A stretch of 64,000 bases of DNA from Streptomyces sp. P9-A4 (GTDB lineage Bacteria > Actinomycetota > Actinomycetes > Streptomycetales > Streptomycetaceae), in assembly GCF_036634195.1 (NCBI RefSeq), contig NZ_JAZIFY010000001.1:6778854-6842853 (forward strand), written 5' to 3'. The notes below the pieces were generated by a model, which had not been told where the DNA came from, made no database searches, and saw only the letters and a list, made by a program, of their open reading frames with translations. Of this stretch, positions 36,334 through 44,508 are shown piece by piece. The number at the start of each line of letters is the position of its first letter. Position 1 is the stretch's first letter. The translations under genes were made by a program, and so were the position numbers.

Positions 36334-36522
36334 GACCTTCATGCCCACCTGGTAGTGCGCGACCTGGCCGTTCTCGACGTGGCCGCGGATCTCCGTGACC
36401 TCGAACCAGTCCACGGCCCGGAGCGTGTCGCAGGCGCGCGTGATCCCGTTGCGGATGGCGGTGTCCACGCCGTCCGAGGACGATCCGACGATCTCCGTGA
36501 CGCGGTAAACGTGGTCTCCCAT
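36307..36522 (-). CDS. Dodecin (flavin/CoA-binding storage protein)
   Basis: A 71-residue protein from ATG 36522 with GAAGGAGAGG upstream. The sequence VYRVTEIVGSSSDGVDTAIR, then DTLRAVDWFEVTEIRGHVENG and YQVGMKVGFRLEE, is the full dodecin fold: a three-strand sheet packed on one helix, assembling into a hollow dodecamer. The Trp in DWFEV and a following Gln (GQVAHYQ) form the flavin-stacking aperture. Dodecins buffer free flavins and bind coenzyme A. The longer open frame upstream is not coding. Its 3' end lies inside a 25-bp tandem repeat. Confidence 0.95.
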   Translation of the reverse strand: MGDHVYRVTEIVGSSSDGVDTAIRNGITRACDTLRAVDWFEVTEIRGHVENGQVAHYQVGMKVGFRLEEPS

Positions 36523-36828
36523 GGCGGGCCTCTCCTTCGTTCCGACTCCGTCCCCCACCCTGCCCGGAAGCGGGTGCCGCCGCGAGTCGGGACGGGGCGC
36601 GCGGGCGCCGGTCGGCCGATTCCCCCTGGTCGACGAGAAATTACCGCAGGTAAGGAAACAGGGGACGTATCCGGCGCGCGGGACGGGATGGTCAAGGACT
36701 TGACCATCCCGTTGGTCCAGACCAGAATCCAGGCCACATACCCGCGCGAACACCCCGTTCGGTCCCCCCATGTCGGGTCAGCCCCCCATGCCGCACGACC
36801 CTGTGCTGAACCGCAGAAGGTGACCTAC
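36523..36828. promoter_or_regulatory. 306-bp divergent region with a perfect 26-bp palindrome
   Basis: This region lies between dodecin and the binding-protein gene. The arms GGGATGGTCAAG (36685-36696) and CTTGACCATCCC (36699-36710) pair perfectly around GA. A smaller repeat, TTACC-GCA-GGTAA, lies at 36641-36653. The large palindrome is 119 bases before the GTG start at 36829, a good position for an operator of a GntR-, ROK- or LacI-type repressor. No regulator gene is adjacent. Confidence 0.7.
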
Positions 36829-38079
36829 GTGAAGAATCGCCATCTCGCCTGCCCCCTGGCAGCCGCCACCGCGCTCGCCCTCGCCGGCTGCGGGATGCTG
36901 CCGGGCGGGGGAAGCCAGACGAAGACCGTCAACATCTGGCTCATGCGGGACAGCGTCAGCGAGGACTTCCTCAACCGCTTCACCGAGGCGTACGAGGAGG
37001 AGCACGACGGCATCGAGCTCAAGGTCACCGTCCAGGAGTGGACGGGCATCGGGAAGAAGGTCACCGAGGCCATCCAGGGCTCCGGCGGACCCGACGTCAT
37101 CGAGGTCGGCAACACCCAGGTCGCCCAGTACGCCGACACCGAGAAGCTCTTCGACCTCACCCTGGAGTCGGTCCGCGACCTCGGCAGCGAGGACTGGCTG
37201 CCCGGTCTCGCCGAACCCGGCAGCATCGGCGGATCGCAGTACGGCGTCCCCTGGTACGCGGCCAACCGCATCGTCATCTACAACAAGGACCTCTTCGAGG
37301 ACGCCGGCATCGACAAGCCCCCGGCCACCCGCGCCGAATGGCTCACCGACACCGAGAAGCTCAACAGCAAGGGCTCCCAGGGCATCTACCTCGCCGGACA
37401 GGACTGGTACACCCTGGCCGGGTTCATCTGGGACGAGGGCGGCGAACTCGCCGTCGACAAGGGCGGGGAGTGGACCGGCGCGCTCGACAGCGAGGCGGCC
37501 CGGCGCGGCATGACCTACTACAAGGACCTCCAGTCCCTCGGCTCCGGGCCCAAGGACGCCGACGAGCAGAACCCGCCGCAGGCCGATGTCTTCGCCAAGG
37601 GCGACGTGGCCCAGCTCATCGCCGCCCCCAGCGCCGTCGCCGCGATCCTCAAGGCCAACCCGGCCCTCAAGGACAAGCTGGGCTACTTCCCGATACCCGG
37701 CACCAAGGCGGGCCAGCCCTGCGCCGTCTTCACCGGCGGCTCCGACCTGATCATCCCGGAGAACGCACCCCAGCGCGGCGCCGCCCTCGACGTCGTCAAG
37801 GCCCTCGCCGGCGAGAAGTGGCAGTCCGAACTCGCCCGCTCCATGGGCTACGTGCCCAACAAGAAGGGCCTCGCCTCCGTCGTCGCCGGCCAGGAGGCCA
37901 CCGCCGTCATGGCCAAGGGCGCCGCGCGCGGTCGTGCCACCCCGAACTCCCCGCAGTGGGCCGATGTGGAGGCCGACAACCCCATCAAGCCCTACATGAC
38001 GGCCGTCCTCCAGGGCGAGGACCCGCTGAGGGCCGCGAAGCTGGCCTCGGCCGCGATCACGGAGACCCTCGCCGAATAG
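36829..38079 (+). CDS. Sugar-type ABC extracellular solute-binding lipoprotein (orphan)
   Basis: A 416-residue protein. GTG 36829 has GAAGG eight bases upstream. A lipobox ends the signal (PLAAATALALAGC, Cys ~20). The mature part is a type II binding fold of the MalE/UgpB class: KTVNIWLMRDSVSEDFLNRF, GGPDVIEVGNTQVAQYADT, YGVPWYAANRIVIYNKDLF, a KGDVAQLIAAPSAVAAIL hinge and GYFPIPGTKAGQP. It should bind an oligosaccharide or similar solute outside the membrane. No permease or ATPase gene is nearby, so it must use a transporter encoded elsewhere. Streptomyces often shares the MsiK ATPase between such systems. The palindrome upstream suggests sugar control. Confidence 0.9.
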   Translation: MKNRHLACPLAAATALALAGCGMLPGGGSQTKTVNIWLMRDSVSEDFLNRFTEAYEEEHDGIELKVTVQEWTGIGKKVTEAIQGSGGPDVIEVGNTQVAQYADTEKLFDLTLESVRDLGSEDWLPGLAEPGSIGGSQYGVPWYAANRIVIYNKDLFEDAGIDKPPATRAEWLTDTEKLNSKGSQGIYLAGQDWYTLAGFIWDEGGELAVDKGGEWTGALDSEAARRGMTYYKDLQSLGSGPKDADEQNPPQADVFAKGDVAQLIAAPSAVAAILKANPALKDKLGYFPIPGTKAGQPCAVFTGGSDLIIPENAPQRGAALDVVKALAGEKWQSELARSMGYVPNKKGLASVVAGQEATAVMAKGAARGRATPNSPQWADVEADNPIKPYMTAVLQGEDPLRAAKLASAAITETLAE

Positions 38080-38149
38080 CATTCAGCGCCTCCACACCCG
38101 CGAGCCCCCGGACGGTCACGTCGAATCCAGCCGGTCACGGAAGAAGTAA

Positions 38150-38182
38150 GGAGCCGGGCCACCGCTCACACGGCCCGGCTCC
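38150..38182. terminator. Hairpin terminator after the binding-protein gene
   Basis: GGAGCCGGGCC (38150-38160) and GGCCCGGCTCC (38172-38182) pair exactly. Confidence 0.75.
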
Positions 38183-38216
38183 GCCCCTTCCCTTCCGTAC
38201 GCCGGAGGAGTCCGAC

Positions 38217-39128
38217 ATGGCCGCACCGACCCCCACGCTCACCGTCCCCACGCTCACCGTCCCCGCGCAGCCGCTCGCCGGCCCCGCGCAGCCCCAGGCC
38301 CCCGCCGTCCCCGCCCTCGCCTCGGCCCCCGCCGTCCCCGCCCAGCCCCAGGCACCCGCCCGGCAGCCCGCGCCGCAGGCCCCCGACGAGCCGCCCGCGC
38401 CCCGGTACGTCGTCGGCCTCGCCCGCGACCGGGAGGAGGTACGGGCCGCGCAGCGACTGCGCCACCAGGTCTTCGCCGGAGAACTCGGCGCCCGGCTCGA
38501 CGGCCCCGAGCCCGGCCTCGACTCGGACGCCTTCGACGCGTACTGCGACCACCTCCTCGTACGCGAGGAGACCACCGGCGAAGTCGTCGGCACCTACCGC
38601 ATCCTGCCGCCCGACCGCGCCGCCGTCGCCGGACGCCTCTACTCCGAGAGCGAGTTCGACCTCACCCGGCTCGCGCCCATCCGCCACGACCTGGTCGAGG
38701 TCGGCCGCTCCTGCGTCCACCCCGCCCACCGCAACGGCGCCGTCATCGCCCTCATCTGGGCAGGGCTCGCCCGCTACATGACGACCACCGGCCACAACTG
38801 GCTCGCCGGCTGCTGCTCCCTCCCGCTCGCCGACGGCGGCACCCTCGCCGCCGCCACCTGGGACACCGTCAAGGCCAAGCACCTCGCCCCCGAGGAGTAC
38901 TGGGTCACCCCGCACAAGCTCTGGAGCCCCGACGGCATCACCCGCCCCGAGGGCCGCACCGAGCTCCCGCCGCTGCTGCGCGGCTACCTCCGGCTCGGGG
39001 CCTGGGTCTGTGGCGCCCCCGCGCACGACCCCGACTTCGGCGTCGCCGACCTCTACGTCCTGCTCTCGCTGCGCCGCACCAACCCGCGCTACCTCAACCA
39101 CTTCCTGTCGCTCGCCCCGGCACGGTGA
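38217..39128 (+). CDS. olsB: OlsB-type ornithine N-acyltransferase (GNAT fold)
   Basis: A 303-residue protein from ATG 38217 (GGAGG upstream). The first ~60 residues are a Pro/Ala-rich tail (AQPQAPA repeats) and are not part of the enzyme. The domain begins at RYVVGLARDREEVRAAQRLR and continues with the OlsB/hemolysin-like core: DHLLVREETTGEVVGTYRIL, LVEVGRSCVHPAHRNGAVI, then WLAGCCSLPLADGG. OlsB adds a 3-hydroxyacyl chain to ornithine, making lyso-ornithine lipid. The stop overlaps the acyltransferase gene that would add the second chain, so the pair makes ornithine lipid, a phosphate-free membrane lipid. The specific substrate is inferred from the pairing. Confidence 0.82.
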   Translation: MAAPTPTLTVPTLTVPAQPLAGPAQPQAPAVPALASAPAVPAQPQAPARQPAPQAPDEPPAPRYVVGLARDREEVRAAQRLRHQVFAGELGARLDGPEPGLDSDAFDAYCDHLLVREETTGEVVGTYRILPPDRAAVAGRLYSESEFDLTRLAPIRHDLVEVGRSCVHPAHRNGAVIALIWAGLARYMTTTGHNWLAGCCSLPLADGGTLAAATWDTVKAKHLAPEEYWVTPHKLWSPDGITRPEGRTELPPLLRGYLRLGAWVCGAPAHDPDFGVADLYVLLSLRRTNPRYLNHFLSLAPAR

Positions 39129-40102
39129 ACCGGACCACGGCCCTCTCGCCGTGGCTCCCCACGGCGCCCTGCACCCCGGGCCACTGCGCAGCCCACCCCG
39201 CCCACTCCGACCACGGCCGGTACCCCGACCACGGCCGGTACCCCGACCACGGCCGGTACCCCGACCACGGCCGGTACCCCGACCTCGGCCGGCTTCCCGC
39301 CGAGGACCCGGCGGGGGCCGTCCGGGCCGTGGCCCGGCTGACCGCCGGGCTCGGCACCGTCCTCCTCGGCCTCCTGCTCGCCCCGGCGACCGGTCTCCTC
39401 CCCGCCGCCACCCGGCTCGCCCTCGTCCGCCACTGGTCGCGCGCCGTGGTCCGCGCCTTCGGCATACGCGTCCGGTACGAGGGAACGGGTGTCGCCACCG
39501 GCCCGCTCCTCGTCGTCGCCAACCATGTCTCCTGGCTCGACATACCGCTGCTCGCGGCCGTGCTGCCGGGCCGGATGGTCGCCAAGGCCGAGGTGCGCCG
39601 CTGGCCCGTCCTCGGCACCCTCGCCGCCATGGGCGGCACCCTCTTCATCGACCGCGACCGGCTCAGGGCCCTGCCCGGCACCGTGCGGACGATGGCGGAG
39701 GTGCTCTCCGGCGGCGGCCGGGTGATCGTCTTCCCCGAGGGCTCGACCTGGTGCGGCCGGGCCCAGGGGCGCTTCCGGCCCGCCGCCTTCCAGGCCGCCC
39801 TGGACGCCGGCTGCGCCGTACAGCCGGTACGCGTCGACTACCGGCCCACCGACGGCGCCGCCTACGTCGCGGACGACCCCCTCGGGGCCTCGCTGTGGCG
39901 GGTCGTCTCGACCCGCCGGCTCACCGCGGTCGTACGGCCGGGGGAGCCGCTGCCCGCCCTTCGCCACCCGGACCGCCGCACGCTGGCGGCGGCAGCTCAG
40001 CGGGCCATCGCCAGCGACAGGGCGAACCTGCCCCCGCTCTCCGTCCACCAGCGGTCCAGATCGAGGCCCGCCTCGGCCAGCTCCGCCCGCACACCCGCCT
40101 GA
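39125..40102 (+). CDS. olsA: OlsA/PlsC-type O-acyltransferase
   Basis: 325 residues from GTG 39125, overlapping olsB by four bases. The catalytic acyltransferase motif is NHVSWLD (H-x4-D), with the later FPEGSTW motif and a GTLFIDRDRLRALPGT segment. One hydrophobic stretch (LTAGLGTVLLGLLLAPATGLL) at ~80-100 likely anchors it. Residues ~28-57 are DHGRYP repeated four times plus DLGRLP. PlsC relatives acylate lysophosphatidic acid; in tandem with OlsB it is more likely the second step in ornithine-lipid synthesis. The last 106 bases overlap egtD on the other strand, and the C-terminus there is low-complexity. Confidence 0.85.
   Translation: MNRTTALSPWLPTAPCTPGHCAAHPAHSDHGRYPDHGRYPDHGRYPDHGRYPDLGRLPAEDPAGAVRAVARLTAGLGTVLLGLLLAPATGLLPAATRLALVRHWSRAVVRAFGIRVRYEGTGVATGPLLVVANHVSWLDIPLLAAVLPGRMVAKAEVRRWPVLGTLAAMGGTLFIDRDRLRALPGTVRTMAEVLSGGGRVIVFPEGSTWCGRAQGRFRPAAFQAALDAGCAVQPVRVDYRPTDGAAYVADDPLGASLWRVVSTRRLTAVVRPGEPLPALRHPDRRTLAAAAQRAIASDRANLPPLSVHQRSRSRPASASSARTPA
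39209..39298 (+). repeat. 18-bp in-frame minisatellite in olsA
   Basis: GACCACGGCCGGTACCCC repeats at 39209, 39227, 39245 and 39263, with a diverged fifth unit at 39281. It codes DHGRYP units. The four perfect copies indicate recent expansion. Confidence 0.92.
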
Positions 40103-40962
40103 CGGAACTTCGCGGACACCTCCGTCCGCATCTCCTCGCCCGCCGCGAACGGCACCACGAGATCCAGCTCCGGGATCTTCACGGTCAGCGCGCGGCGGGC
40201 CCGCAGCCGCATCTCGATCCACTCCCGCTCGCGGTCCCACACCGCCACATGGTCGAAGTCGGCGGGATCGAAGTCAGCGTCCAGCTCCCGGTCGATCACG
40301 GACAGCACGTTCTTGTTGAAGGCGGCCGTCACACCGGCCGAGTCGTCGTACGCGGCGACGAGGGTCTCCTCGTCCTTCACCAGGTCCGTGCCGAGCAGCA
40401 GCGCGTCACCCGGCGTGAGCATGGCCCGGACCGAGCGCAGGAAGGTCCGCCGCTCCTCAGGCAGCAGATTGCCGATGGTGCCGCCGAGGAAGGCCACCAG
40501 ACGCGGGCCCGGTGTCCCCGGCAGCCCGAGCCCCCGCGTGAAGTCCGCGACGAGGGCGTGCACCCGCAGCTCCGGCCGCTCGGCGAGCAGCGACTCCGCC
40601 GCCCCCGTCAGCGCCGTCTCGCTCACGTCCACGGGCACATAGCTGTCGAGACCCGGCAGCAGCGCGTCGATCAGGAACCGGGTCTTCTCCGAAGAGCCGG
40701 AGCCGAGCTCCACCAGGGTCCTCGCCCCGGTGGCGGCGGCGATCTCCGCTGCCCGCTCCTTCAGGATCTCCCGCTCCGACCGCGTCGGGTAGTACTCGGG
40801 CAGCCGGGTGATCTCCTCGAACAGCTCGCTGCCCCGGGCGTCGTAGAACCACTTCGGCGGCAGCTCCTTGGGGGAGCGGGACAGGCCGTGCAGGACATCG
40901 GCGCGCAGATCGGCGCCCGCGGCGTCCGGGGCGAGGGTACGGGTCAGCTGGAACGGGCTCAC
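39997..40962 (-). CDS. egtD: L-histidine N-alpha-methyltransferase EgtD
   Basis: 321 residues from GTG 40962, which overlaps the egtC stop (GTGA). It trimethylates histidine to hercynine with SAM, the first step in ergothioneine synthesis. Motifs: LPPKWFYDARGSELFEEITRL, YPTRSEREIL, SAM-binding TLVELGSGSSEKTRFLI, VPVDVSETAL, FLGGTIGNLLPEER, and a C-terminal EMRTEVSAKF. It is last in egtABCD. Its 3' end overlaps olsA by 106 bases in antiparallel orientation. Confidence 0.96.
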   Translation of the reverse strand: MSPFQLTRTLAPDAAGADLRADVLHGLSRSPKELPPKWFYDARGSELFEEITRLPEYYPTRSEREILKERAAEIAAATGARTLVELGSGSSEKTRFLIDALLPGLDSYVPVDVSETALTGAAESLLAERPELRVHALVADFTRGLGLPGTPGPRLVAFLGGTIGNLLPEERRTFLRSVRAMLTPGDALLLGTDLVKDEETLVAAYDDSAGVTAAFNKNVLSVIDRELDADFDPADFDHVAVWDREREWIEMRLRARRALTVKIPELDLVVPFAAGEEMRTEVSAKFRQAGVRAELAEAGLDLDRWWTESGGRFALSLAMAR

Positions 40963-41711
40963 GCGGACGGCTCCTTGAGCGGGGTGAGGGTGACATCGGC
41001 GCGGTCGGTGGTCACGAGCGTGTGCTCGGGGACCTCCCGCCACCGGGGATCGTCGTCGTACGGTTCGGAGGCCACGACCACCCGGCCGGGACCCCGCAGG
41101 TACCAGAGGCTGTTCCCCCAGGCGGTCGCGGCGATCCGCGCACCGTCGGTGAGCAGCAGGTTCAGACCGGAACCGGGAGCCGCCTCGGCGGCCTCCCGCA
41201 CCGTGTCGGCCAGCGCGGGACCCGGCGCGTCCCCGGCGCGCAGCCGGTGCAGCACCAGCGCCCAGAGCAGCGCCGAGTCGGTCCGGGCCTCGACCCGGAG
41301 CAGTTCACCGGCCGGCAGCGTCGCGGCGAGCGGCACCAGCGATTCGGGCCACCCCGGGACGGCGCCGTTGTGGCTGAACAGCCACGGTCCGGCCGTGAAC
41401 GGCGCCGCCGCGGCCTCCCCGTCGGCGCCCGGCAGGGTGGCGCCGCGGACCGCCGCGAGCAGCGCCCCGGAGCGCACCACCCGGGCCAGGTCCGCGAAGG
41501 ACAGGTCGCCCCAGATCGGAGCAGCCCGCCGGTACCGCGCGGGCACCGGATCGCCCTCCGCGTACCAGCCCACGCCGAAACCGTCGGCGTTCACCACACC
41601 GCTGGTCTGCGTACGGGGTTCCCAGGACTGGCGCAGCAGGGCGTGCGGCGGCCGGACCAGCAGCTCGCCGAGCGCCACCGGCTCGCCCACGAAGGCGATA
41701 TGACGGCACAT
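40959..41711 (-). CDS. egtC: Gamma-glutamyl hercynylcysteine S-oxide hydrolase EgtC
   Basis: A 250-residue class II glutamine-amidotransferase-type hydrolase. It begins MCRHIAF, so after Met removal Cys2 is the N-terminal nucleophile. Other motifs: WEPRTQTSGVVNADGFGVGWY, AAVRGATLPG, WLFSHNGAVPGW and ARTDSALLWALVL, which form the amidohydrolase site. EgtC removes the gamma-glutamyl group from the EgtB product in the ergothioneine pathway. The start overlaps the EgtB stop by one base (TGATG arrangement) and the stop overlaps egtD, so the operon is tightly coupled. Confidence 0.96.
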   Translation of the reverse strand: MCRHIAFVGEPVALGELLVRPPHALLRQSWEPRTQTSGVVNADGFGVGWYAEGDPVPARYRRAAPIWGDLSFADLARVVRSGALLAAVRGATLPGADGEAAAAPFTAGPWLFSHNGAVPGWPESLVPLAATLPAGELLRVEARTDSALLWALVLHRLRAGDAPGPALADTVREAAEAAPGSGLNLLLTDGARIAATAWGNSLWYLRGPGRVVVASEPYDDDPRWREVPEHTLVTTDRADVTLTPLKEPSA

Positions 41712-43036
41712 CAGCCCAGCTCCGCGTTCCTGGCCGTACGGAATCCGGAGAAGATCTGCCGCCGGACCGGCAGGTCCCAGTTCCGGAACGTCCCCCGGCA
41801 GGCCACCCGGTCCACCGCGAACGAACCGCCGCGCAGCACCTTGTGCTCAGGCCCGAAGAACACCTCCGAGTACTCCTTGTACGGGAAGGCCCGGAACCCC
41901 GGATACGGCATGAAGTCGCTCGCCGTCCACTCCCACACATCACCGATCAACTGCCGTACGCCGAGCGGCGACGCGCCCTCCGGGTAGCTGCCGGCCGCGG
42001 CGGGCCGCAGATGCCGCTGCCCCAGGTTGGCGTGTTCGGGCCCCGGGTCGGCGTCGCCCCACGGGAAACGGCGCGACCGCCCGGACACCGGGTCGTAGCG
42101 GGCGGCCTTCTCCCACTCGGCCTCCGTCGGCAGCCTCCGCCCCGCCCAGCGCGCGTAGGCGTCCGCCTCGTACCAGCTCACGTGCAGGACCGGCTCCTCC
42201 TCGGGCACCGGCTCCGTCAATCCGAAGCGGCGGCGCAGCCACTGCCCGCCGTCCCGCCGCCAGAACAGCGGCGCCGCGATGCCGTGCTCCCTGATCTGCG
42301 CCCAGCCCGCCGGCCGCCACCAGCGCGGATCCGTGTAGCCGCCGTCCGCCATGAAGGCCAGATAGGCGCCGTTCGTGACCGGCGTGGTGTCGAGATGGAA
42401 GGCGGGCACGATCCGGGCGTGCGCCGGACGCTCGTTGTCCAGCGCCCACGCCTCGTCCGAGGTCCCCATGGTGAACGGGCCGCCGGGGACCAGGACTTCG
42501 GTGGGCAGCGGCCCACCCCGGAACGAAGGCGGCGGGGGAGCGGTCAGCGCCGCCGGACCCTTCCGCAGCTGATGGGTGATCAGCATCGTCTCGTCGTGCT
42601 GCTGTTCGTGCTGGGCGATCATCCCGAAGGCGAAAGCCGCGTCGAGCAGCGGACGCCCCTCGAAGCGGGCCGTCTCCAGCACGTCGAGGACCCGGAGCCG
42701 GACGTCCGCCGCGTAGGCGCGGGCCTCGCCGGGGGCGAGCAGCGGCAGCGAAGGACGGCTGGCACGCGGATGCTCGAAGGCGTCGTACAGCGAGTCGATC
42801 TCGGGCCGCAGGGCCTCCTGCCCGGCCACCGCCCGCCACAGCCACTGCTCCTCCTGGTTGCCGATGTGCGCCAGGTCCCAGACCAGCGGCGACATCAAGG
42901 GGGAGTGCTGGGCGGTGAGTTCACCGTCCTCGACACAGGAGGTGAGCAGCGCCGTACGCGCCCGCGCCAAGGTCAGGGCATCCAGAGCACGCCGCCGCAG
43001 GGCACCCGCGTCCGGCTCCGCCTCGGTCGCCGTCAT
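41711..43036 (-). CDS. egtB: Hercynine oxygenase EgtB
   Basis: 441 residues from ATG 43036. The N-terminal DinB-like half has the iron-binding His motif AQHEQQHDETML and an upstream His in WDLAHIGNQEEQWLW. The C-terminal half is a formylglycine-generating-enzyme fold: PGGPFTMGT, LDTTPVTNGAYLAFM, RLPTEAEWEKAARYD, IGDVWEWTASDF and VLRGGSFA. It joins hercynine to gamma-glutamylcysteine and oxidises the sulfur. It overlaps egtA by four bases. The long open frame upstream of 43036 is antisense noise within egtA. Confidence 0.97.
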   Translation of the reverse strand: MTATEAEPDAGALRRRALDALTLARARTALLTSCVEDGELTAQHSPLMSPLVWDLAHIGNQEEQWLWRAVAGQEALRPEIDSLYDAFEHPRASRPSLPLLAPGEARAYAADVRLRVLDVLETARFEGRPLLDAAFAFGMIAQHEQQHDETMLITHQLRKGPAALTAPPPPSFRGGPLPTEVLVPGGPFTMGTSDEAWALDNERPAHARIVPAFHLDTTPVTNGAYLAFMADGGYTDPRWWRPAGWAQIREHGIAAPLFWRRDGGQWLRRRFGLTEPVPEEEPVLHVSWYEADAYARWAGRRLPTEAEWEKAARYDPVSGRSRRFPWGDADPGPEHANLGQRHLRPAAAGSYPEGASPLGVRQLIGDVWEWTASDFMPYPGFRAFPYKEYSEVFFGPEHKVLRGGSFAVDRVACRGTFRNWDLPVRRQIFSGFRTARNAELG

Positions 43037-44292
43037 GACGTCACCACCTCCAGATCGTCGGCCGGGCAGCTCCCGGGAATCACGTACCGCTCGTGGAAGG
43101 CCGCGACCGCCCGACGCACCTCCGGGCCCGCCCCGATCCGGGGCAGCGCCTCCAGAGCGGCGGCGAACACCGTGCGGGCCGCCGCGTGCAGCTCCGGATC
43201 GGCGAGACCGTCGCGGGCCGCCGCCAGCCAGAGCGGATTGCGCGGCGCGCGGCCGGGACCGGACCGCTCCGCGAGCGGCTTCACCGCCCGGTACACCGTC
43301 TCCGCCGCCTCGGGGTCCTCGAACACCGCCGTCGTCACCGCCACCGGCACCATCCAGCCGTCCGGGCCGGGCTGCGCGTCGACCATCCGCAGTTCCAGAT
43401 GGCCGCGCGGCCGAACCGGCGGGAACAGCGTCGTCATGTGGTAGCGCAGGTCGTCCACATCGGCCGGCCGGGGCAGACCCGAACGCAGCCAGTCGCGGAA
43501 GGTCAGCCCCTCCGGCACCGCCCACGGCCCCTCGTCGGCCCGCACGCACATCACCGGGGTGTCCAGGACGTGTGCCGCCCACTCCGCGCGCGGCTCCCCG
43601 TCGGGAGACGGCGCGAGTGCCCGCAGCGGGTCCAGGTCCGTCCACAGCGACTGCCGCGTCGAGCGCCAGCCCGTACGACGGCCGCCGTTCACCGGGGAGT
43701 TGGCGAAGGCGGCCACCAGAACCGCGCCCAGCAGATGCGCGAGCCGCCACCGACGGTGGTAGCCCAGCGGGCCCGGCTCCTCCAGACCGGCGTCGAGACA
43801 GATCTGCACCGAGGCCGAGTCGCACATCATCGCCCGGCCCGCCGGACCCGTACGGTCGAGCGCCGTCTCCATCGCGTCGTAACGAGGTTCGTGCAGCACC
43901 CGGCCGCGCGGCGCGTGCCACGGGTCCACCCCGTAACCGCTGAGGGTCAGGCCGAGCGGCCCGAGCGCCGCCCGCACCGCGCCGAGGTCGGCGGCGAGCG
44001 AGTCGAGACACTCCATGAGCGATCCGGCCGGGCGCGAGCTGAGCTCCAGCTGCCCACCGGGTTCGAAGGTCAGGGACGACACCAGCGGCAGCGACCGCAC
44101 GGTGTCGAGGGCCGCCGCGAGCCTCGGCGGACGGACCGGCAGCCGGGGGTCGCGCAGCTCGTGCACGAACCACTCCAGCTCCACCCCGACGGTGCGGGGC
44201 GGTCCGGTCTTGAAGCAGATACATCGCAGCAGATCCTCCGCCTCACCCTCGGTGAGAGGGGGGCCGCCGCGCGGTATGCCGCTGGACGACAT
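43033..44292 (-). CDS. egtA: Ergothioneine-pathway glutamate-cysteine ligase EgtA
   Basis: A 419-residue GCS2-type ligase, first in the operon. It has VGVELEWFVHE (metal/ATP site), EPGGQLELSSRP, RVLHEPRYDAMETALD, MMCDSASVQICLDAG, AAFANSPVNGGRRTGWRSTR and HLELRMVDAQPG. It makes gamma-glutamylcysteine for EgtB. Actinobacteria lack glutathione, so this thiol serves ergothioneine here. The start at ATG 44292 follows CCAGGAGGTG. No egtE beta-lyase is in the window; that step is encoded elsewhere. 216 bp separate it from a divergent PARG-like gene. Confidence 0.95.
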   Translation of the reverse strand: MSSSGIPRGGPPLTEGEAEDLLRCICFKTGPPRTVGVELEWFVHELRDPRLPVRPPRLAAALDTVRSLPLVSSLTFEPGGQLELSSRPAGSLMECLDSLAADLGAVRAALGPLGLTLSGYGVDPWHAPRGRVLHEPRYDAMETALDRTGPAGRAMMCDSASVQICLDAGLEEPGPLGYHRRWRLAHLLGAVLVAAFANSPVNGGRRTGWRSTRQSLWTDLDPLRALAPSPDGEPRAEWAAHVLDTPVMCVRADEGPWAVPEGLTFRDWLRSGLPRPADVDDLRYHMTTLFPPVRPRGHLELRMVDAQPGPDGWMVPVAVTTAVFEDPEAAETVYRAVKPLAERSGPGRAPRNPLWLAAARDGLADPELHAAARTVFAAALEALPRIGAGPEVRRAVAAFHERYVIPGSCPADDLEVVTS

Positions 44293-44508
44293 CCGTACAC
44301 CTCCTGGTCATCGGGACGGGTCCCGGGGAGTTGCTGCTTCCACCTAAAGCCACCACCGACCGGCGTGCAAGAGCGCCCCGAGCCCCCCGGACGCGCCCCC
44401 CGTGCCCCCGCCCGACCGAAACCCCACGCCCCGCTCCCGGCGGGACGCGGCACCGCACCCGGTGAAAATCCGTTGTCCCCGCCGGGCACGGAAGACGAAG
44501 CTGGGGCC

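Noticed and set aside
37038..38216. Open frame leading into olsB
   Set aside because: Lies in another frame of the binding-protein gene; olsB starts at 38217 after GGAGG.
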